From contig CALOCQ010000010.1 in NCBI GenBank assembly GCA_942491885.1, forward strand, positions 29,355 to 93,354: a DNA stretch of 64,000 nucleotides, given 5' to 3'. Shown in pieces: positions 61,117 to 64,000 of this stretch. This DNA comes from CALBPI01 sp942491885 (GTDB taxonomy: Bacteria > Pseudomonadota > Gammaproteobacteria > Steroidobacterales > Woeseiaceae). The notes under the pieces were generated by a model that saw nothing but the letters and a program-made list of their open reading frames with translations, searched no databases and was not told the origin of the DNA. The position numbers were made by a program, and so were the translations under genes. The number at the start of each line of letters is the position of its first letter. The first letter of the stretch is position 1.

Positions 61117-62339
61117 CAGCCACCAAAATCATCAATAAAGATGCTGCTGTCATCCACGCCCAGATCTTCCAGCATCGCAATCACCGCTCGACTCATCAGC
61201 GGCGGGCCGCATATAAGATACGCCGCATCTTCCGGGGTCTGATGCCTGGATAGATATTGCGCGTAAACCACGGAGTGGATCAACCCTTTCGGGCCGTGCC
61301 AGCTGTCGGGAATATCGGGGTCAGACAGCGCGACGTGCCAGCTGAAATTATCAAATTGCGCGGCGAGCGCGTCGAACTCGTCGCGCAGGCAGATTTCGTT
61401 TGTGTTGCGCACCCCATACCAGAGACTGATCGCTCTCTTGCTGTGTTTACGGATCAGCTGGTCGCGGACTATTGCCCGCAACGGTGCGATGCCTGCACCG
61501 CCGCCAATCAGTATCATCTCCGCATCGGTATCCGGTGCATGGAATTCGCCGAACGGACCCGACAGCGTTAGCTGGTCGCCCGCCTTCAGCCCAAACACAT
61601 AGGAAGACACCTGACCCGGCGGCGTGCCCTTGCGGGCGCTGGGCGGCGGTGTCGCGATGCGTACAATCAGCCGGAGTGTATTGGCCTCATCCGGTGCGTT
61701 GGCAATTGAATAGGCGCGGGTCTCGCGTTGGTCGCGCTGCGCGCTGAGTGAGAACAGGTCCTGGCGCTGCCACTCGTGACGATAGGCGCTGTCGATATCG
61801 AAATCGGCGAATGCCGTGCGCCCCGCGGGCGCGTCCAGTGTTACATAGTCGCCTGCGCGAAAATCAAACGTGCTGTCGTCGGGCAGCGTGAGCACCAGCT
61901 CCTTCAGATAGGTGGTGACATTGTTATTCGAACGCACGCTGCATGTGATGCGTTGTGCATCAAGCGCGCTGTCCGGCAGTCGAATGGATAAGTCATGACG
62001 CATCGTCGTCACGCAGGCGAGGCGCACGCCGGCCGCGGTGTCGCGTCTTGAGATATGCGCCGACTCGCTGGGTAGCGGCGATTCGGCGCCGTCGGTGATC
62101 GTGACGCGACACTGTCCGCAGGCGCCACGCCCGCCACAGGCGGCCGGCAGCATGATGTCCTGGCTTGCGAGTGCCCACAGCAGTCGCTCACCCAACGGCG
62201 CGTCGATGCGGCGTCGCTCGTTGATGGTGATTGACGCCGTGCCGTCGGGCACCAGCCAGTAGCGCGCGGCAAGTACCAGCAGGGACAGCAACAACACGAT
62301 GACGGTGGCGATCGCGGCGGTAAGGATGATATCGGCCAT
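61116..62339 (-). CDS. nqrF: Na+-translocating NADH:quinone reductase subunit F
   Basis: 407 aa, NADH-oxidising entry subunit. An N-terminal TM helix (about 4-28), a plant-type 2Fe-2S domain (Cys68, Cys74, Cys77 in CGGRGACGQC and Cys109), an FAD-binding domain (RAYSIANAP near 218) and an NADH domain (ILIGGGAGIAPLRAI; YLICGPPLMSRAV near the end, with the C-terminal DDFGG) are in the usual order. It begins 3 nt after nqrE. Confidence 0.95.
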   Translation of the reverse strand: MADIILTAAIATVIVLLLSLLVLAARYWLVPDGTASITINERRRIDAPLGERLLWALASQDIMLPAACGGRGACGQCRVTITDGAESPLPSESAHISRRDTAAGVRLACVTTMRHDLSIRLPDSALDAQRITCSVRSNNNVTTYLKELVLTLPDDSTFDFRAGDYVTLDAPAGRTAFADFDIDSAYRHEWQRQDLFSLSAQRDQRETRAYSIANAPDEANTLRLIVRIATPPPSARKGTPPGQVSSYVFGLKAGDQLTLSGPFGEFHAPDTDAEMILIGGGAGIAPLRAIVRDQLIRKHSKRAISLWYGVRNTNEICLRDEFDALAAQFDNFSWHVALSDPDIPDSWHGPKGLIHSVVYAQYLSRHQTPEDAAYLICGPPLMSRAVIAMLEDLGVDDSSIFIDDFGG

Positions 62340-62342
62340 GCG

Positions 62343-62951
62343 TCAGAACTCGATGCCCGACAAACCGGAAAAGCCAAGCGCAAGCAGGCCAGTGACGATA
62401 AACGCCATGCCCAGTCCTTGCAGCCCGTCCGGAACATCGCTGTAGCGGAGTCGTTCGCGGATGGCGGCGAAGGCGATGACCGCGAGTGCCCAGCCAATAC
62501 CAACACCGGCGCCGTAGGCAACACTGCCGGTAAAGGTGAGATCGCGCTGCACCATCAGCAGTGATGCACCGAGAATGGCGCAGTTGACGGTCAGCAATGG
62601 CAGGTAGATGCCGAGCGCGCGGTGCAACACGCGGAAGTAGCGTTCGAGGATGAGCTCAAGGATCTGTACCAGTGCCGCGATGACGCCGATAAACACGATG
62701 AAGCGCAGGAACGACAGGTCGAGGTCCGCCCGCCCGGCCCACGCCAACGCCCCGGGTGCGAGAATAAAACGATAGATCAGGAAGTTTATCGGCACGGTGA
62801 TCAGCTGCACGACCATGACAGCGATGCCGAGTCCCACCGCGGTCTCCACATGCCGGGACACGGCGATGTAGGTGCACATGCCGAGCAGGAACACGAGCGC
62901 AAGATTCTCGACAAACGCGGCGCGCAGCACGATGTTTGCAAACGCTTCCAT
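62343..62951 (-). CDS. nqrE: Na+-translocating NADH:quinone reductase subunit E
   Basis: 202 aa membrane subunit with six TM helices; typical ENLALVFLLGMCTYIAVSR near the start and NCAILGASLLMVQRDLTF. The two Cys in these motifs (in GMC and NC) ligate, with those of NqrD, the intramembrane Fe centre. TGATG overlap with nqrD. Confidence 0.95.
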   Translation of the reverse strand: MEAFANIVLRAAFVENLALVFLLGMCTYIAVSRHVETAVGLGIAVMVVQLITVPINFLIYRFILAPGALAWAGRADLDLSFLRFIVFIGVIAALVQILELILERYFRVLHRALGIYLPLLTVNCAILGASLLMVQRDLTFTGSVAYGAGVGIGWALAVIAFAAIRERLRYSDVPDGLQGLGMAFIVTGLLALGFSGLSGIEF

Positions 62952-63595
62952 CAGCGGCTCTCCGACGCGCGAACGGTATCGAGCGCGGTGGAGGTTATCT
63001 CCCGCTGCTGCGGTTGCCAGGCGCGAATTGCCCAGATCACCAGCCCGATGATAAAAAATGCGCTGGGCGCGTACAGCATCAGCTGGTTGTGCGGGAATGA
63101 TTCGGGGAGCAGCGGGTAGTCGAGCAGGCTGCCGGAACCCAGCAGTTCGCGCACGATTGCAACGAAGATGAGAATTGCGGCGTAACCCATGGCGTTGCCG
63201 AGTCCGTCGGCAAGGCTATCGAGGACCGAATTGTGTAGCGCAAACGACTCGGCGCGACCGAGCACGATGCAGTTGGTAATGATCAGCCCGACAAAAACTG
63301 ACAGGATGCGCGACATGTCCGGTGCGAAGGCCTTCAGTGTCTCGTCGACGATGATCACGGCCGAGGCGATTAGCGTCACCTCCAGGATCAGGCGGATGCT
63401 TGCGGGCAGCACGTGGCGTAAGGCGCTGATCACGACGTTTGAGAACACCAGCACCACTGTTAGCGCGAGCGCCATGATGAGGGCAGGGCGCAGTGCGCTC
63501 GAGACGGCCAGCGCGGAGCACAGACCGAGGATTTGAACGGTCACGGGATTGTCATCGACGAGGGGTCGCAACATCCGGTTGGTGTAATTACTCAA
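62951..63595 (-). CDS. nqrD: Na+-translocating NADH:quinone reductase subunit D
   Basis: 214 aa from a TTG at 63595, chosen because AGGAG lies 8 nt upstream, it overlaps the nqrC stop (TTGA), and the N-terminus then matches other NqrD proteins. A GTG further upstream would add 21 unlike residues and the next ATG (63574) would lose seven. Six TM helices; QILGLCSALAV and LSVFVGLIITNCIVLGRAE supply the two Fe-ligand Cys, and the protein ends with the usual APSAFFIIGLVIWAIR. Confidence 0.93.
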   Translation of the reverse strand: MSNYTNRMLRPLVDDNPVTVQILGLCSALAVSSALRPALIMALALTVVLVFSNVVISALRHVLPASIRLILEVTLIASAVIIVDETLKAFAPDMSRILSVFVGLIITNCIVLGRAESFALHNSVLDSLADGLGNAMGYAAILIFVAIVRELLGSGSLLDYPLLPESFPHNQLMLYAPSAFFIIGLVIWAIRAWQPQQREITSTALDTVRASESR

Positions 63596-64000
63596 GGCAA
63601 AGACTCCTGTTCGCGCAACTGTTGCAGGACCGTCGCGTAGCGATCGTCCTCGAACCACCGGCGCACGGCATTACCGAGCGCCTCGCTGGTGATGGATGCG
63701 CCGGATATCACATCGACCTGATAGGGCCCGGCTGCATTGCGACTGACGCCGATGCGTGGTGCGCCAGTGTCATCGTAGATTTTTTTGCCATGCCAGCGTG
63801 CAAGCCACGTCGGGTCCTCGATCCGGTCACCGATGCCGGGCGTCTCGCCGTGTCTGAAGATGGTCAGATTCGCGATGGTGACCAGATCGCTTTCCAGCGC
63901 GACATAGGCGTGTATGGTCGACCACATGCCGGGTCCGTCGATGGGCAGCACGACGCGAGTGAGTCGCCCGTCGCGACGGACGATATAGATCGGCACACGC
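63592..64000 (-). CDS. nqrC: Na+-translocating NADH:quinone reductase subunit C (C-terminal part)
   Basis: Only about the last 136 residues are inside the window; the frame is open to base 64000. The fragment shows the periplasmic FMN-binding domain: VLPIDGPGMWSTIHAYVALE, then ETPGIGDRIEDPTW, and the covalent FMN attachment motif as SGASIT. nqrA and nqrB should lie just outside. The enzyme also needs the flavin transferase ApbE, which is not in this window. Confidence 0.92.
   Translation of the reverse strand, partial: RVPIYIVRRDGRLTRVVLPIDGPGMWSTIHAYVALESDLVTIANLTIFRHGETPGIGDRIEDPTWLARWHGKKIYDDTGAPRIGVSRNAAGPYQVDVISGASITSEALGNAVRRWFEDDRYATVLQQLREQESLP

Noticed and set aside
60941..61180. 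N-terminal extension of the CBS protein up to 61180
   Set aside because: This stretch is covered in another frame by nqrM, which fits the family; the ATG at 60940 has its own ribosome-binding site.

Overview
This is a high-GC chromosomal window with dense, mostly operonic bacterial genes. No tRNA, rRNA, CRISPR array, insertion sequence or prophage gene was recognised. The gene content points to a marine-type, respiratory gammaproteobacterium, possibly related to Woeseia (taxonomy is inference): Na+-translocating NADH:quinone reductase with its NqrM maturation factor, UbiG, a MerR-type LiuR regulator, TonB-dependent receptor, Omp85-type barrel, OprO/P-type porin and many c-type cytochromes.

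Layout. 1-3.6 kb: a partial exported TPR protein, a DUF2306-like membrane protein, and a divergent NarL-type two-component pair. 3.6-13.3 kb: acyl-CoA catabolism. A minus-strand liuR-liuB-liuD-liuA operon for leucine/isovalerate ends in a MaoC hydratase and a CitE-like lyase instead of liuC/liuE. An alpha-methylacyl-CoA racemase and a large acyl-CoA dehydrogenase diverge from it. 13.5-18 kb: a TonB-dependent receptor with a strong terminator, then a redoxin/cytochrome c/copper monooxygenase/EF-hand fusion. 18.1-26.7 kb: an ABC exporter with adaptor, a VIT-family transporter, an outer-membrane barrel and an M20-like lipoprotein with changed metal ligands.

26.7-37.8 kb is the most unusual region: a divergent locus of about 11 kb built around electron transfer. 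The minus arm encodes a CcmI-like protein, a multi-His membrane protein, a 21-haem-motif cytochrome, a second cytochrome with 15 canonical motifs plus one CX3CH, a SPOR-TPR-beta-barrel protein and a lipoprotein. The plus arm encodes a DUF6502 regulator, a DUF5666 lipoprotein and a membrane-anchored 2[4Fe-4S]/FAD/NAD(P) oxidoreductase with an apparently rearranged FAD domain. Together they could form a route from reductant through the inner membrane and periplasm to the outer membrane.

37.9-49.4 kb: a TetR-controlled ABC-2 exporter with two visible operators, an NfeD/SPFH pair, a fatty acid hydroxylase-family protein divergent from a Crp-family regulator, a DsrE protein, and a porin-SulP-Usp cassette. 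49.5-59.8 kb: an XRE/MmyB-type regulator, a remnant-like short reading frame, an FG-GAP protein translationally coupled to a P2-type ATPase, a di-haem peroxidase, a BLUF photoreceptor and ubiG. 60.2-64 kb (minus): the Nqr operon (partial nqrC, then D, E, F, M) running on into a CBS-domain protein and a cytochrome c lipoprotein.
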